From positions 1-44,863 of the forward strand of contig DUPC01000049.1 in NCBI GenBank assembly GCA_012838545.1: a stretch of DNA of 44,863 nt. Reading direction: 5' to 3'. The translations under genes and the position numbers were made by a program. The notes under the pieces are model-generated. The model was not told the DNA's origin and did no database searches. It saw nothing but the letters and a program-made list of their open reading frames with translations. This DNA comes from Acholeplasmataceae bacterium. GTDB lineage: Bacteria > Bacillota_I > Bacilli_A > ML615J-28 > CAG-313. This document shows, piece after piece, positions 30,583 through 40,637 of this stretch (its first letter is position 1; the number at the start of each line of letters is the position of its first letter).

Positions 30583-30894
30583 ATGAAAGATGCATTAGAT
30601 ATTTTGATAGCAGTCTTAATTTTAGGATTAGTTGTTTACATGGTATATACGGAACGAGAAAAGAAAGTAAAAACCGACATATTTATCGATATAGCGCTCG
30701 CAGTTATTGTTGTCGGAGTGGCAATAATTAACCTTATCGCCACCAAATTCAGTTTTTCTGCGATAGTAACCTACCTTTATTTAATTATCGTAATTTTTGA
30801 AGTCTACAACATTTACCTATTTGTTAAACGCCATCGCACCAAACAAATCACCAAAAACGAAGAAAATCAGACGAAGGAAACCCATGATGAATAA
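30583..30894 (+). CDS. Small hypothetical membrane protein
   Basis: 103 aa with about three hydrophobic segments; candidate -10 tataataat upstream; ends overlapping the lepA start. Confidence 0.55.
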   Translation: MKDALDILIAVLILGLVVYMVYTEREKKVKTDIFIDIALAVIVVGVAIINLIATKFSFSAIVTYLYLIIVIFEVYNIYLFVKRHRTKQITKNEENQTKETHDE

Positions 30895-32707
30895 AGAACA
30901 AATTCTCAACCGCCAAAAACATATTCGCAATTTTTCAATAATCGCTCATATCGACCATGGCAAATCGACTTTGGCCGACCGGATCTTGGAATTCACGGGG
31001 GCCCTTGAATCCCGCGAAATGAAAGAGCAAATTCTTGACGATATGGATTTAGAGCGGGAACGGGGAATTACGATCAAGTTGAATGCGGTGGAATTGGTCT
31101 ATCGGGCGAACGATCAGGAAGAATATATTTTACATTTAATCGACACCCCCGGACACGTCGATTTTACTTATGAAGTGTCCCGGAGTCTTGCAGCCTGCGA
31201 AGGGGCTGTTTTGGTTGTCGATGCGGCACAAGGGATTGAAGCTCAAACCTTGGCAAATGTTTATTTAGCATTGGATCATGACTTGGAAATTATTCCCTTA
31301 ATCAATAAAATAGATTTGCCTGCTGCCGACCCCGAACAAGTAAAACACGATATTGAAGAAGAGATTGGCCTGGATGCCAAGGATGCCATCCTTGCCTCCG
31401 CAAAAGAAGGCATTGGCATCAAAGAACTCTTGGAGTCGATTGTCAAAAAAGTTCCTGCTCCCCAAGGGGATCCTACGGGACCAGTCAAAGCGTTGATTTT
31501 TGACTCTTATTATGATCCTTACCGCGGAGTAATTCCTTCGATTCGCGTTTTTGAGGGAACGATAAAAAAAGGCGACCACATTAAAATGATGGCCACCAAT
31601 ACGGTTTATGAAGTAACCGAAGTCGGGGTCATGACGCCTAAAGAGAAAAAGACCCCTTTTTTAACCGCCGGGGACGTTGGTTACTTGGTTGCCGCTATCA
31701 AAGATGTTTCCCATGTTCATGTCGGGGACACCATTACCTTGATTGAAAATGAAGCCGCTGAACCACTCCCGGGGTATCGCAAACTAAAGTCTATGGTGTT
31801 TTGCGGGATCTATCCGGTTGAATCCAACCGTTATATGGAACTGAAAGATGCCTTGGAAAAATTGCGTTTAAATGACGCCGCGCTTAGTTATGAGCCGGAA
31901 ACTTCTCAAGCACTAGGTCACGGTTTTCGTTGCGGGTTCCTTGGCTTGCTCCATATGGATGTCATCCAAGAGCGGATAGAACGCGAATTCAAAATTGAAA
32001 TTATCGCCACGGCCCCCAGCGTCGTTTATCACGTCCATTTAACGAACGGAGAAATGATGCCAATCGACAATCCGAGCCTTTTACCGGAAGCGGTAAAAAT
32101 AAAGCATATCGAAGAACCGTACATCAAAGCAACGATTATGGTGCCGTCAGGCTATATTGGTCCGGTTATGGAATTATGTCAGGCTAAACGGGGTACTTTC
32201 TTGGACATGCATTACCTCGACGAAAAACGGGTAATGATGCATTATGACTTGCCGTTGGCTGAAGTTGTCTATGATTTTTTCGATAAACTAAAATCCATGA
32301 CGCGAGGTTACGCTTCGCTCGATTATGTTTTGAGCACTTACAAACCAAGCGAATTGGTTAAGATGGACATCTTGTTGAACGGTGAAAAAGTCGATGCTTT
32401 AACTGTTATTACCCATCGCGATTTTGCTTATCAAAGAGGCCGGTCCCTGGTGGTAAAACTGCGGCGGTTAATTCCGCGTCAAATGTTTGAAATACCGGTT
32501 CAAGCAGCTATCGGTGGCAAAATCATCGCCAGAGAGAATATTGCAGCGCTTAGAAAAGATGTATTGGCAAAATGCTACGGCGGCGATGTCTCCCGTAAGA
32601 AAAAGTTACTGGAAAAACAAAAGGAAGGAAAGAAGCGTATGAAACAAGTGGGTTCGGTAGAAATCCCGCAATCCGCGTTTCTGGCCATATTGCAACTCGA
32701 TGACTGA
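30884..32707 (+). CDS. lepA: Elongation factor 4 (LepA)
   Basis: [59 protein letters not shown]; start trimmed to the MMNKEQ methionine at 30884 or 30887. Confidence 0.97.
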   Translation: MMNKEQILNRQKHIRNFSIIAHIDHGKSTLADRILEFTGALESREMKEQILDDMDLERERGITIKLNAVELVYRANDQEEYILHLIDTPGHVDFTYEVSRSLAACEGAVLVVDAAQGIEAQTLANVYLALDHDLEIIPLINKIDLPAADPEQVKHDIEEEIGLDAKDAILASAKEGIGIKELLESIVKKVPAPQGDPTGPVKALIFDSYYDPYRGVIPSIRVFEGTIKKGDHIKMMATNTVYEVTEVGVMTPKEKKTPFLTAGDVGYLVAAIKDVSHVHVGDTITLIENEAAEPLPGYRKLKSMVFCGIYPVESNRYMELKDALEKLRLNDAALSYEPETSQALGHGFRCGFLGLLHMDVIQERIEREFKIEIIATAPSVVYHVHLTNGEMMPIDNPSLLPEAVKIKHIEEPYIKATIMVPSGYIGPVMELCQAKRGTFLDMHYLDEKRVMMHYDLPLAEVVYDFFDKLKSMTRGYASLDYVLSTYKPSELVKMDILLNGEKVDALTVITHRDFAYQRGRSLVVKLRRLIPRQMFEIPVQAAIGGKIIARENIAALRKDVLAKCYGGDVSRKKKLLEKQKEGKKRMKQVGSVEIPQSAFLAILQLDD

Positions 32708-33842
32708 TTTAGGCCTTTATCTTCATATTCCCTTTTGTCGGGCGATTTGTTCGTATTGCGACTTTTATAAAATGCAAGCAAAAACGCCAAGAATTCGCCA
32801 GTATGTCGATTATATAATTAAAGAAATTGACCTGCAGGAAAAAAGGTTTTTAAACGCAAATGAACCGTTTAAACCCACAACTTTATACATCGGAGGGGGT
32901 ACCCCCTCATTTATTCCCTTAAGTGACTTTAAGCGCTTGTTGGAGCGGCTGAATCAATGGTTTTCGCTTGAGACATTAAAAGAGTTTACCATCGAAGCCA
33001 ATCCGGAAGATTTAACAAGTGAATTTATCGATTTATGCAAACATCACCATGTTTCGCGTTTAAGCATTGGCGTCCAAAGTTTTAATCCGCTGGCCCATCA
33101 AGTCTTAAAACGCAAAAGTGTTTTTTCGGATCTTGCGAAACAGATTGACATGTTGAAAAAAGCTGGTTTTACTAACTTCAATTTGGATTTGATGTTCGGT
33201 ATTCCCGGCATGGATCTTGAATCGGTAAAAGAAGATTTGGAATTGTTTTTATCGCTTGAGCCAACCCACATGTCGTGCTATTCCCTTATTCTGGAAGAAC
33301 GGACCCTTCTGTATCACCAATACTTAAATGATCAATTTAAGCCGATTGACGAAGACCTAGAAGCGAACATTTATCAACTAATCAAAGAAACATTAACCTG
33401 CCATGGTTTTAACCACTATGAGACAAGCAACTTTGCCCGTGCCGGTTATGAATCGCTTCATAATCTCATATATTGGAATAACGAAAGATATTTAGGAATT
33501 GGGGCAGGCAGCAGTTCATATCTGAACGATGTTCGGTGGAAAACCGTAAGCAATTTGGATCAATATTTCGCCCTCTTAGACCAAGGCATAATCGGTCGCG
33601 AGGAGGAAGTAAAATTATCCAAACCGGATCAGATGAAAGAAGAAGTAATGTTGGGTCTTAGGAAAACTAAGGGAATTTCGCTTGAGGTTTTTCGCTCCAA
33701 ATACGGCGAGGAATTTCTTAGGATCTTTCCTCAAAGCAAAGACTTAATAGAACAAGGTTACTTACGCATCGAAAACGATTACCTGATGCTCAACCCAGAA
33801 TACCACTTCCTAGCTAATTATGTCTTGAGGAAATTGATTTAA
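32700..33842 (+). CDS. hemW: HemW-like radical SAM protein (coproporphyrinogen III oxidase-like, heme chaperone family)
   Basis: [57 protein letters not shown]; follows lepA as in B. subtilis. Confidence 0.9.
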   Translation: MTDLGLYLHIPFCRAICSYCDFYKMQAKTPRIRQYVDYIIKEIDLQEKRFLNANEPFKPTTLYIGGGTPSFIPLSDFKRLLERLNQWFSLETLKEFTIEANPEDLTSEFIDLCKHHHVSRLSIGVQSFNPLAHQVLKRKSVFSDLAKQIDMLKKAGFTNFNLDLMFGIPGMDLESVKEDLELFLSLEPTHMSCYSLILEERTLLYHQYLNDQFKPIDEDLEANIYQLIKETLTCHGFNHYETSNFARAGYESLHNLIYWNNERYLGIGAGSSSYLNDVRWKTVSNLDQYFALLDQGIIGREEEVKLSKPDQMKEEVMLGLRKTKGISLEVFRSKYGEEFLRIFPQSKDLIEQGYLRIENDYLMLNPEYHFLANYVLRKLI

Positions 33843-33848
33843 AGGTGG

Positions 33849-34406
33849 TTGGGGGAATTGTTTCAAAAGGTTAACCTTCCCGTAAATCGGAAATTGTTGT
33901 TTTCGCTTATTGTCTTCCTTTTGGGAGGTTTAATAAGCGGCTTTTTGGCAACCTCGGAATATCGGACAATCCCCCTTGCGATTAAAACGATTGACAAATC
34001 GCGTTTAAAAGTTTTTTTCCTTACCTTTAGTCAACATTATTGGTTAATTGTCGCCCTTTGGTTTATGGGTTTAATCCCATTGGGCTTTTTGGGCAGTTAC
34101 GCGCTTCTTTTTGGAAAAGGTTTCATCCTAGGGGTAACCTTAGGGTTTATCCTCAAAGCTGAAGCCCTATTTGGGGCATATTCCTTCTTTAAACTGCTTC
34201 TTTGGCAATTTATCCTTTTAATTCCGTTAACGCTTTATATCGCTTATTTTTCGGTCCTAATAAGTTTTTATCGACTGAAGTTCACAAATGAAAAAGCAGA
34301 AATTAATTTAAACAGTTATCTAAACCGTTTATTGCTGGCCAGTATCGTAATCGTTATTTACAGTTTTATCATGGCTTTATCCGTTAAACAAATAATTACC
34401 CCTTAA
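33849..34406 (+). CDS. spoIIM: Stage II sporulation protein M family membrane protein
   Basis: Polytopic protein with SpoIIM-type features (FLLGGLISGFLAT..., GLIPLGFLGSYALLFGKGFILGVTLGFILK) directly upstream of xerD-deoB, matching the B. subtilis spoIIM locus. Confidence 0.8.
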   Translation: MGELFQKVNLPVNRKLLFSLIVFLLGGLISGFLATSEYRTIPLAIKTIDKSRLKVFFLTFSQHYWLIVALWFMGLIPLGFLGSYALLFGKGFILGVTLGFILKAEALFGAYSFFKLLLWQFILLIPLTLYIAYFSVLISFYRLKFTNEKAEINLNSYLNRLLLASIVIVIYSFIMALSVKQIITP

Positions 34407-34422
34407 GAAAGGTGGTTTTTCT

Positions 34423-35340
34423 ATGACTGAGTATTATCAAAATTTACTTCGAGAATGGCGCTATTATTTACAAAGCGAAAAAATGATGAGACCCAACACG
34501 ACCGATTCTTATCTCAGCGACGTTTCCTTTTATTTAGATTTCATCAACAAAAAACTAATTGACGATGTCAATTTAATTAAAGCAGACGACATCACTTTGT
34601 TCATCGGACAGTTGAAGAAAAAAGGATATACTTCAAGTTCGATAAGTCGCTATCTTTCCAGTATAAAATCCTTCCACAAGTTTTTGTATTTGGAACGCCT
34701 GGTGAAAACCAATGTGGCTTCCCTGGTGGCTTGTCCCAAAGTAGACAAAAAATTACCGGTTGTATTATCAATCGAAGAAGTTGCTGCGCTTTTGGACTAC
34801 CTGGGAAAGGATAGCGTTTATCAAGAAAGGAACCTGGCCATGATGGAGTTATTGTATGCAACGGGGCTACGCGTATCCGAACTGCTTTCCTTGAAGTTGA
34901 GCAATTTGCATTTAACCAGCAAAATTATTAAATTGGTGGGAAAAGGCCAAAAAGAACGCATTGTTCCGGTCAATGATTATGCCATAAAATTGTTGAGGGA
35001 ATATATTATCAATACCAGACCAAAATTAATTAAGACTTTAAAAGATCCTGGCTTTTTGTTTTTGAATAATCGCGGACAAGCAATGACCAGACAAGGTTTC
35101 TTTAAAATCCTTCGGATTGCATGTCGAGAAGCGGGAATCACCAAAGAAGTGTCACCTCATACTTTGCGTCATTCTTTTGCGACGCATTTATTGGAAGCTG
35201 GGACCGATTTAAGGTTGATACAAGAATTATTGGGGCACGAAGATATTGCGACCACGCAAATCTATACCCATTTGAATATGAAAAAAATTAAAGAAATTTA
35301 CCAGGAAGCGCATCCGCGCGAAAGGAGAAAAAATGAATAA
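34423..35340 (+). CDS. xerD: Tyrosine recombinase XerD
   Basis: ELLYATGLRVSELLSLKLSNL, HTLRHSFATHLLEAGTDLRLIQELLGHEDIATTQIYTHLN; 305 aa. Confidence 0.92.
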   Translation: MTEYYQNLLREWRYYLQSEKMMRPNTTDSYLSDVSFYLDFINKKLIDDVNLIKADDITLFIGQLKKKGYTSSSISRYLSSIKSFHKFLYLERLVKTNVASLVACPKVDKKLPVVLSIEEVAALLDYLGKDSVYQERNLAMMELLYATGLRVSELLSLKLSNLHLTSKIIKLVGKGQKERIVPVNDYAIKLLREYIINTRPKLIKTLKDPGFLFLNNRGQAMTRQGFFKILRIACREAGITKEVSPHTLRHSFATHLLEAGTDLRLIQELLGHEDIATTQIYTHLNMKKIKEIYQEAHPRERRKNE

Positions 35341-36514
35341 TTTTCCATATCGAAGGATTTTTGTGATAGTTGCGGATTCATTGGGAGTCGGTGCTTTGCC
35401 GGATGCAGAAAAGTACGACGATGCCGGTGCCAATACTTTGGGACATATTGCCCAATATGCAACATCATTTAAGATTCCCGTTTTAGAGTCGCTCGGCATT
35501 GGCCACATCTGTCCCAGCGATCGCATTAAAAAGGTAACTCCCCCAAAAGCTACTGTTACGAAGTTGCAGGAAATCAGTGTCGGCAAAGACACTTTGACCG
35601 GACATTTCGAACTAATGGGCTTGGAAGTACTGACCCCTTTCCCTTCCTTTACGGAAACTGGTTTCCCGCAGGAGTTAATTGACAAACTTTCTTCTTTCTG
35701 CAAACGCCCCGTTATCGGCAACATCAGCGCCAGCGGCACCGAAATTATCAAAGAACTCGGGGAAGAACAAATGCGAACCGGTGCGTTAATCGTTTATACT
35801 TCCGCTGATTCGGTTTTGCAAATCGCTGCGCATGAAGAAATAATACCTTTACCGGAATTATATTCCATTTGCGAATATGCTAGAAAGATTACGATGGAAA
35901 ATCCGAAATGGATGGTTGGTCGGATTATCGCCCGTCCTTATGTCGGAACCAATGCCTCGAATTTCACCAGGACAACTAATCGCCATGATTATGCGGTTAA
36001 GCCGTTTGCGAAAACGACGATGGATTATTTGAAAGAAGCCGGCTTTGATGTCATTGCCATCGGAAAAATAAACGATATTTTTGATGGCGAAGGCATTACC
36101 GAATTTTATCGTACCAAAAGCAATCGCCACGGCATGGAAACGACTATTGCAATGCTTGAAAAAGACTTTACCGGTTTGTGTTTTACCAATCTTGTCGATT
36201 TCGATGCCTTATACGGACATCGCCGTGATGTTGATGGCTATGCGAAAGCGATCGAAGAATTTGACGCTCAACTTGGCACATTTATTTCCAAGATGGAGGA
36301 CGATTGCTTGTTGATGGTGGTAGCCGACCACGGGAACGATCCGATTCACCAGGGAACCGACCATACGCGCGAATATGTTCCGCTTTTAATTTATGCCAAT
36401 AATTGGCAACCGGAAGTTTTGCCAACCCAAAAAAGCTTAGGCTGCGTTGCACAAACAATTGCGGATAACTTTAAAATTCAAAAGCCGAAAATCGGAACCA
36501 GCCTTTTAAAGTGA
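35333..36514 (+). CDS. deoB: Phosphopentomutase
   Basis: RIFVIVADSLGVGALPDAEKYDDAGANTLGHIA, DTLTGHFELMGL, VADHGNDPIHQGTDHTREYVPLL. Confidence 0.97.
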   Translation: MNNFPYRRIFVIVADSLGVGALPDAEKYDDAGANTLGHIAQYATSFKIPVLESLGIGHICPSDRIKKVTPPKATVTKLQEISVGKDTLTGHFELMGLEVLTPFPSFTETGFPQELIDKLSSFCKRPVIGNISASGTEIIKELGEEQMRTGALIVYTSADSVLQIAAHEEIIPLPELYSICEYARKITMENPKWMVGRIIARPYVGTNASNFTRTTNRHDYAVKPFAKTTMDYLKEAGFDVIAIGKINDIFDGEGITEFYRTKSNRHGMETTIAMLEKDFTGLCFTNLVDFDALYGHRRDVDGYAKAIEEFDAQLGTFISKMEDDCLLMVVADHGNDPIHQGTDHTREYVPLLIYANNWQPEVLPTQKSLGCVAQTIADNFKIQKPKIGTSLLK

Positions 36515-36542
36515 AAAAGAAAGAAGAAGAGGTGAGATTTCG

Positions 36543-37460
36543 ATGCGTAGGCGATTGAGTATGAAATACGATGATAAAACCAATTTGGTTGTTTATCATT
36601 GGTGTTATTCAGAAACCGAACCTAAAGCCGTAATTCATTTGTCACACGGGATGGCAGAACATATTTTGCGGTACGACAACTTCGCTTCCTACTTAGCGGA
36701 TCAAGGTTTCTACGTAGTTGGGCATGACCATATTGCCCATGGAGAAAGCGCTGATAATCCTAGCGAAATAGGTATTATCCGCGAAAGCGACTTTATGAAA
36801 GCAATTATCAATGGAATGAAACTTGTATATGATGAAACTTTAGAGATTTATCCGGATCTACCCCGTTTCCTCTTTTCTCACAGTATGGGGGCGATGGCTG
36901 CCGAAAGGTATATTGAGTTATTTCCGAATGATTTCCAAAAAGTAGTTTTATCCGGTGCCGATATTGGCTCGTCAAGGTATTGGTTTTTGAAAATATTAAC
37001 CAAGATTATGATGTGGTTCCAAGAACCTACCGCTACTTCACAAATGCTTCATCGCTTGACCTTAGGTGCTTTTGACAAAAGGTTTCAAAATGATTATCCA
37101 AGGCACGGTTGGTTATCGACCGACAAAATGACGGTAATTGCTTATGACAATAATCCCTTGTGTGGAATGAAATTCCCCATCAACTATTTTCATTCTTTAG
37201 CCAAAATGCTCCTTAAGGCAAATTGTAAGAAGGAACTAAAGAAAATTTCGAAAGAAGTGGAAATTCTTTTAATCAGCGGGGAACAAGACCCAGTCACAAA
37301 TAAGGGCAAAGCCCTCCAAAAACGTTTGAAACGTTATCGCCGCTTTAAAATTGAAACAAACGGCATTATCTATCCTAAAGCCCGTCATGAATGTTTGAAC
37401 GAAGAAGCTTTCATCCAAAAGCAAGTTTATCAAGACCTCATTACATTCTTTCAAAACTAG
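36543..37460 (+). CDS. Alpha/beta hydrolase, monoacylglycerol lipase/lysophospholipase-like
   Basis: IHLSHGMAEHILRYDNFASYLADQGFYVVGHDHIAHGES, LFSHSMGAMAAERYI nucleophile elbow, ARHECLNE catalytic His. Confidence 0.9.
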   Translation: MRRRLSMKYDDKTNLVVYHWCYSETEPKAVIHLSHGMAEHILRYDNFASYLADQGFYVVGHDHIAHGESADNPSEIGIIRESDFMKAIINGMKLVYDETLEIYPDLPRFLFSHSMGAMAAERYIELFPNDFQKVVLSGADIGSSRYWFLKILTKIMMWFQEPTATSQMLHRLTLGAFDKRFQNDYPRHGWLSTDKMTVIAYDNNPLCGMKFPINYFHSLAKMLLKANCKKELKKISKEVEILLISGEQDPVTNKGKALQKRLKRYRRFKIETNGIIYPKARHECLNEEAFIQKQVYQDLITFFQN

Positions 37461-37475
37461 ATCAACCTGAGATTA

Positions 37476-37502
37476 AACACCACGATTGTGGTGTTTTTAT
37501 TT
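37476..37502 (+). terminator. Rho-independent terminator after the hydrolase gene
   Basis: AAACACCAC-GATT-GTGGTGTTT followed by TTATTTT. Confidence 0.8.
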
Positions 37503-38320
37503 TAGCGAAACCCAAAACAGGGCCATTTTAACTCTTTGTCCTCGATGAAGGTAATTAAACGTTTATCGCAAAAAAACTCGGAATTTGGCTGTTTTTGGGC
37601 TCTGTTGGTTAAAATAGAATTAAGTAGTAATTTAGGAATTGGATTATCTGAGTTCGAAAGTATTAGGCAAATAACCCAAGAAAGAAACCTAAAACCAGTG
37701 TTTTCACAACCCTTCTGTGCGCGTTTGAAAAAATATTTTGTGGGTAATTACCCATTCGAACGCTTATAGAGGGGTTTTGGATTTAGAGGTTAAAAGCTCA
37801 TTTTTTAAAAAAGCTTTAATAATACTTGATTATCAAAAGCTAATTCGAGAATCACCCCCATTTTTTTTAGAAGTGCTTAACTTGGGTAAAACAAAAATTT
37901 GGCCAACTAATCCGGTAACCATTTTTTGAATCATAAAAAAAATAATATATTCAAAAATTGACTCTTGGAAAAACCCTAAAGGGGATATAAATAAAACGAG
38001 TTATATTCGGTTACGAAAACGTAAGAGATCTATCCAACTAAAAAATACTTTCTAAAAGTTTATATAAAGCAAAACCAAACCGTTTCAGAAAAGCCTGAAA
38101 AGAATTATCAAGCTAAAAATAATTCGAGCGCTTCTAGATTGGTAATTTATCTCATAAAGGGAACTAAGAAAAAAATTGATAGTTTTAAGGTGGGGAAAAG
38201 TAAACCCATTTAGAATCTTTATAAGCAAATCAAATAACCATTTCTATTTATTTTTCTGCATTTATTATAATTATCAACACTTATTAAAAAGTTGATTTTA
38301 TCGGCTTATTACCTTTATAA

Positions 38321-38393
38321 ATAGAAAGTTAACATAATATATATTATAGGAAGTTACATGTATATAGTGAATTACCGAATATAGGAAGTTAAA
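38321..38393 (-). repeat. Three directly repeated Xer-arm-like motifs (TAACTTYCTAT) around the dif candidate
   Basis: Plus strand ATAGAAAGTTA (38321-38331), ATAGGAAGTTA (38346-38356), ATAGGAAGTTA (38381-38391). Confidence 0.7.
38327..38354 (-). other. Candidate chromosomal dif site (XerC/XerD dimer-resolution site)
   Basis: Minus strand ACTTCCTATAA-TATATA-TTATGTTAACT, 11-6-11 Xer architecture; 26 of 28 positions match the B. subtilis dif sequence ACTTCCTAGAATATATATTATGTAAACT recalled from the literature; lies at the gene-orientation switch. Confidence 0.9.
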
Positions 38394-38664
38394 CATATTC
38401 TTTTCCGTTGAATTAGGTAGTTTATTGCAGGATTTTGCCTAATTGTGTCGAATAAACTAATTCATTTTTCCTTATCTGACTATGTTTATTTGGGCTTCTT
38501 TTGTCGACTCTTTGGATGTAATGAAACCAAAAAAACCACGTTATTCCTCATTTCTTCAGTTTATTGAATAAGATTTCATTTTGATTAACAAGGTGCCTAA
38601 TTAGGCCAATTTTTAAGGTTAAATCCCAAAATTGGATAGGTGTTCTTCTTCAATCAGAAATAAT

Positions 38665-38695
38665 AAAAAAAGCCCATTGTCAGGACTTTTGAAAG
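38665..38695 (-). terminator. Rho-independent terminator for the minus-strand PHP gene unit
   Basis: Minus strand AAAGTCC-tgacaat-GGGCTTTTTTT. Confidence 0.65.
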
Positions 38696-38699
38696 GTAA

Positions 38700-39530
38700 T
38701 TATACATTGTTTTCTTTTTCGTTTGCTGTAGGAAGGGTTATTCGCGTGGAATATTTGATGCCAATAGCTTCTGCCATTTGGTAAGCGGTCAGAGTTGCTT
38801 GATCATGGAGATGTTCAACCAAGTGGCAATCATCGTTGATTATTACTTTGGCTCCTTTACTTCTTACCAAGCGCCAAAATTCCAATCGGGGATAACGATA
38901 AACAATTTCCCCTTCGGGATTTAGGAAGGACCGTTTACGTATTCCGTTGGCATTCATTTCAAGATAAACATCATTGGCGATGCAGGCATCGATTATCTGT
39001 TCCGCAATTTTAATCGCATAAGCGTTCCAGTCAGGATTATTGAATAAATAAATATCCGGATGCGCAAGGATAGTAAACCAACCGGTGTTAAGGGCTTTGG
39101 TGACGGTTTGCGCATAAACATCCAACCGGGCAGGAGTCATCTTGTCGTAGACACTAAAAAATCTTCCCTGCGTTAATGGTAAGTAGTGCTGTCCCAAAAT
39201 CAAGTAATCAACCTCATTAAGCATTTGGGGATAAAGCTCGTGCATGGCCTCAAAGTATTCAGCCTCTAAAGCCGAGTATAAAACAATTTTCCCTTGATAT
39301 TTCTTTTTCGCACGCGCAAGGGAGGGTAAGTAAATTGTTCGATATTCCTCTTTAGTCATCCTCCGGGTAACCAACTTCTTCTCAATCTCATCAATTAACG
39401 GCACATGATCGGATATTCCGATTTCTTTATATCCCAGTTCGATTGCTCGGTCTACATAATCGTCAATGTCGCCAATCGCATGTCGACAAAGCCAAATATG
39501 CGTATGATAGTTGCTGTCAATATTTAGCAT
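38700..39530 (-). CDS. PHP-domain phosphoesterase (histidinol-phosphatase-like)
   Basis: NYHTHIWLCRHAIGDIDDYVDRAIELGYKEIGISDH, LEAEYF, LGQHYLP, LAHPDIY, INDDCHLVEHL. Confidence 0.85.
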   Translation of the reverse strand: MLNIDSNYHTHIWLCRHAIGDIDDYVDRAIELGYKEIGISDHVPLIDEIEKKLVTRRMTKEEYRTIYLPSLARAKKKYQGKIVLYSALEAEYFEAMHELYPQMLNEVDYLILGQHYLPLTQGRFFSVYDKMTPARLDVYAQTVTKALNTGWFTILAHPDIYLFNNPDWNAYAIKIAEQIIDACIANDVYLEMNANGIRKRSFLNPEGEIVYRYPRLEFWRLVRSKGAKVIINDDCHLVEHLHDQATLTAYQMAEAIGIKYSTRITLPTANEKENNV

Positions 39531-40603
39531 TAGCGTAATAACCTCGATATGTCTTTCTCTTCTGTTTCGATTTTAACCCATCTGGCGCTCCGGCCGGTGC
39601 CTAGTGGGCGGATGCGATTATCGCATTTCAATTTTTTTAAAACTCGATTGATTGTGGAATCGCTGATGTTGGGATGATAGTTTTTGATATCCGCTTTGGT
39701 GAAAATATCGGGCAGTTTTTCAATCGTTTGTTCGACATGGTCGACTTTAAGTAAATTTTCATCATATTGGTAATTGATTAGGAAGTTTTCCAAATTAATA
39801 TAAGATTCTTCGATTATTTTAAACAAGATACGGTTTAAGCCAAAGACTTGCATAAAACCTTCGTAATAGTTCAAACTCGCAACATTAACTTCGTTTTGAA
39901 TATCCATTTGATATTTAAAAAAGATTTCAAAGAAACTCAGGTAGTAAAAGCAATGAATACCGCTTCTCAGAATCATGTAATATAAAGCCAAAAAGCGCAT
40001 TAATTCATTGCCTTTGGTGAACGGTTTAATATTGGCCATTTCTACAAAGACAATTGACGAAAGAAATATTGGTTCAAATTGCTTTTTTTCGATCATCAAA
40101 TAATAATCATCCAGAACAGTGTCAAACAATACGCGACGGCTCTTTAACGGAATACGAGTTTTTCCTTTTTTAGTGAAGTTGATTTTTTTTCCTTTGGAAT
40201 CAACCGGAACCAAATTTTCCATATCAAAGGAGGCGTAATTTCGGCCGAATATTTTATTGACCATGGAAAGTAAATCGCTCGAATTAAAAGGATATTCTTG
40301 GGCTTGGGTTTGAATACTGGTTAAAACAGTTTTTATTTTTGCTACAACTTTTTCGTCGGCTGTGCGGGGTTCGGAATTTTTGGTAACAATTAAACGCATC
40401 CGATTGTCATTAATGTTTAAACCAATTAATTGAGCTAAAAAATAAGTATCCGTTTCCAAGGTCTTCTCTTTAATCAATTCTAGATTGTTGCATAAAATGG
40501 AACAGTATTGTTCATTTTTGCCCAGAAATCGATAAACCCTTAACATGGATAATAATAAATCAGCAGGCAAAATGTATTGTTTAACATTTTCTAAATGACT
40601 CAT
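39530..40603 (-). CDS. Fic-fold-like protein with C-terminal winged helix and degenerate Fic motif
   Basis: FVEMANIKPFTKGNELMRFLALYYMI aligns with the Fic core HPFx[D/E]GNGR but lacks the His; C-terminal FTKADIKNYHPNISDSTINRVLKKLKCDNRIRPLGTGRSARWVK looks like a wHTH. Confidence 0.55.
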   Translation of the reverse strand: MSHLENVKQYILPADLLLSMLRVYRFLGKNEQYCSILCNNLELIKEKTLETDTYFLAQLIGLNINDNRMRLIVTKNSEPRTADEKVVAKIKTVLTSIQTQAQEYPFNSSDLLSMVNKIFGRNYASFDMENLVPVDSKGKKINFTKKGKTRIPLKSRRVLFDTVLDDYYLMIEKKQFEPIFLSSIVFVEMANIKPFTKGNELMRFLALYYMILRSGIHCFYYLSFFEIFFKYQMDIQNEVNVASLNYYEGFMQVFGLNRILFKIIEESYINLENFLINYQYDENLLKVDHVEQTIEKLPDIFTKADIKNYHPNISDSTINRVLKKLKCDNRIRPLGTGRSARWVKIETEEKDISRLLR

Positions 40604-40637
40604 CTTCTTACTCGCTTTCTATTATTTTGAAAAGCCC

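Noticed and set aside
37536-37929. ORFs 37536-37769 and 37738-37929 in the large gap
   Set aside because: No convincing SD, no family resemblance, low-complexity AT-rich composition; consistent with chance ORFs
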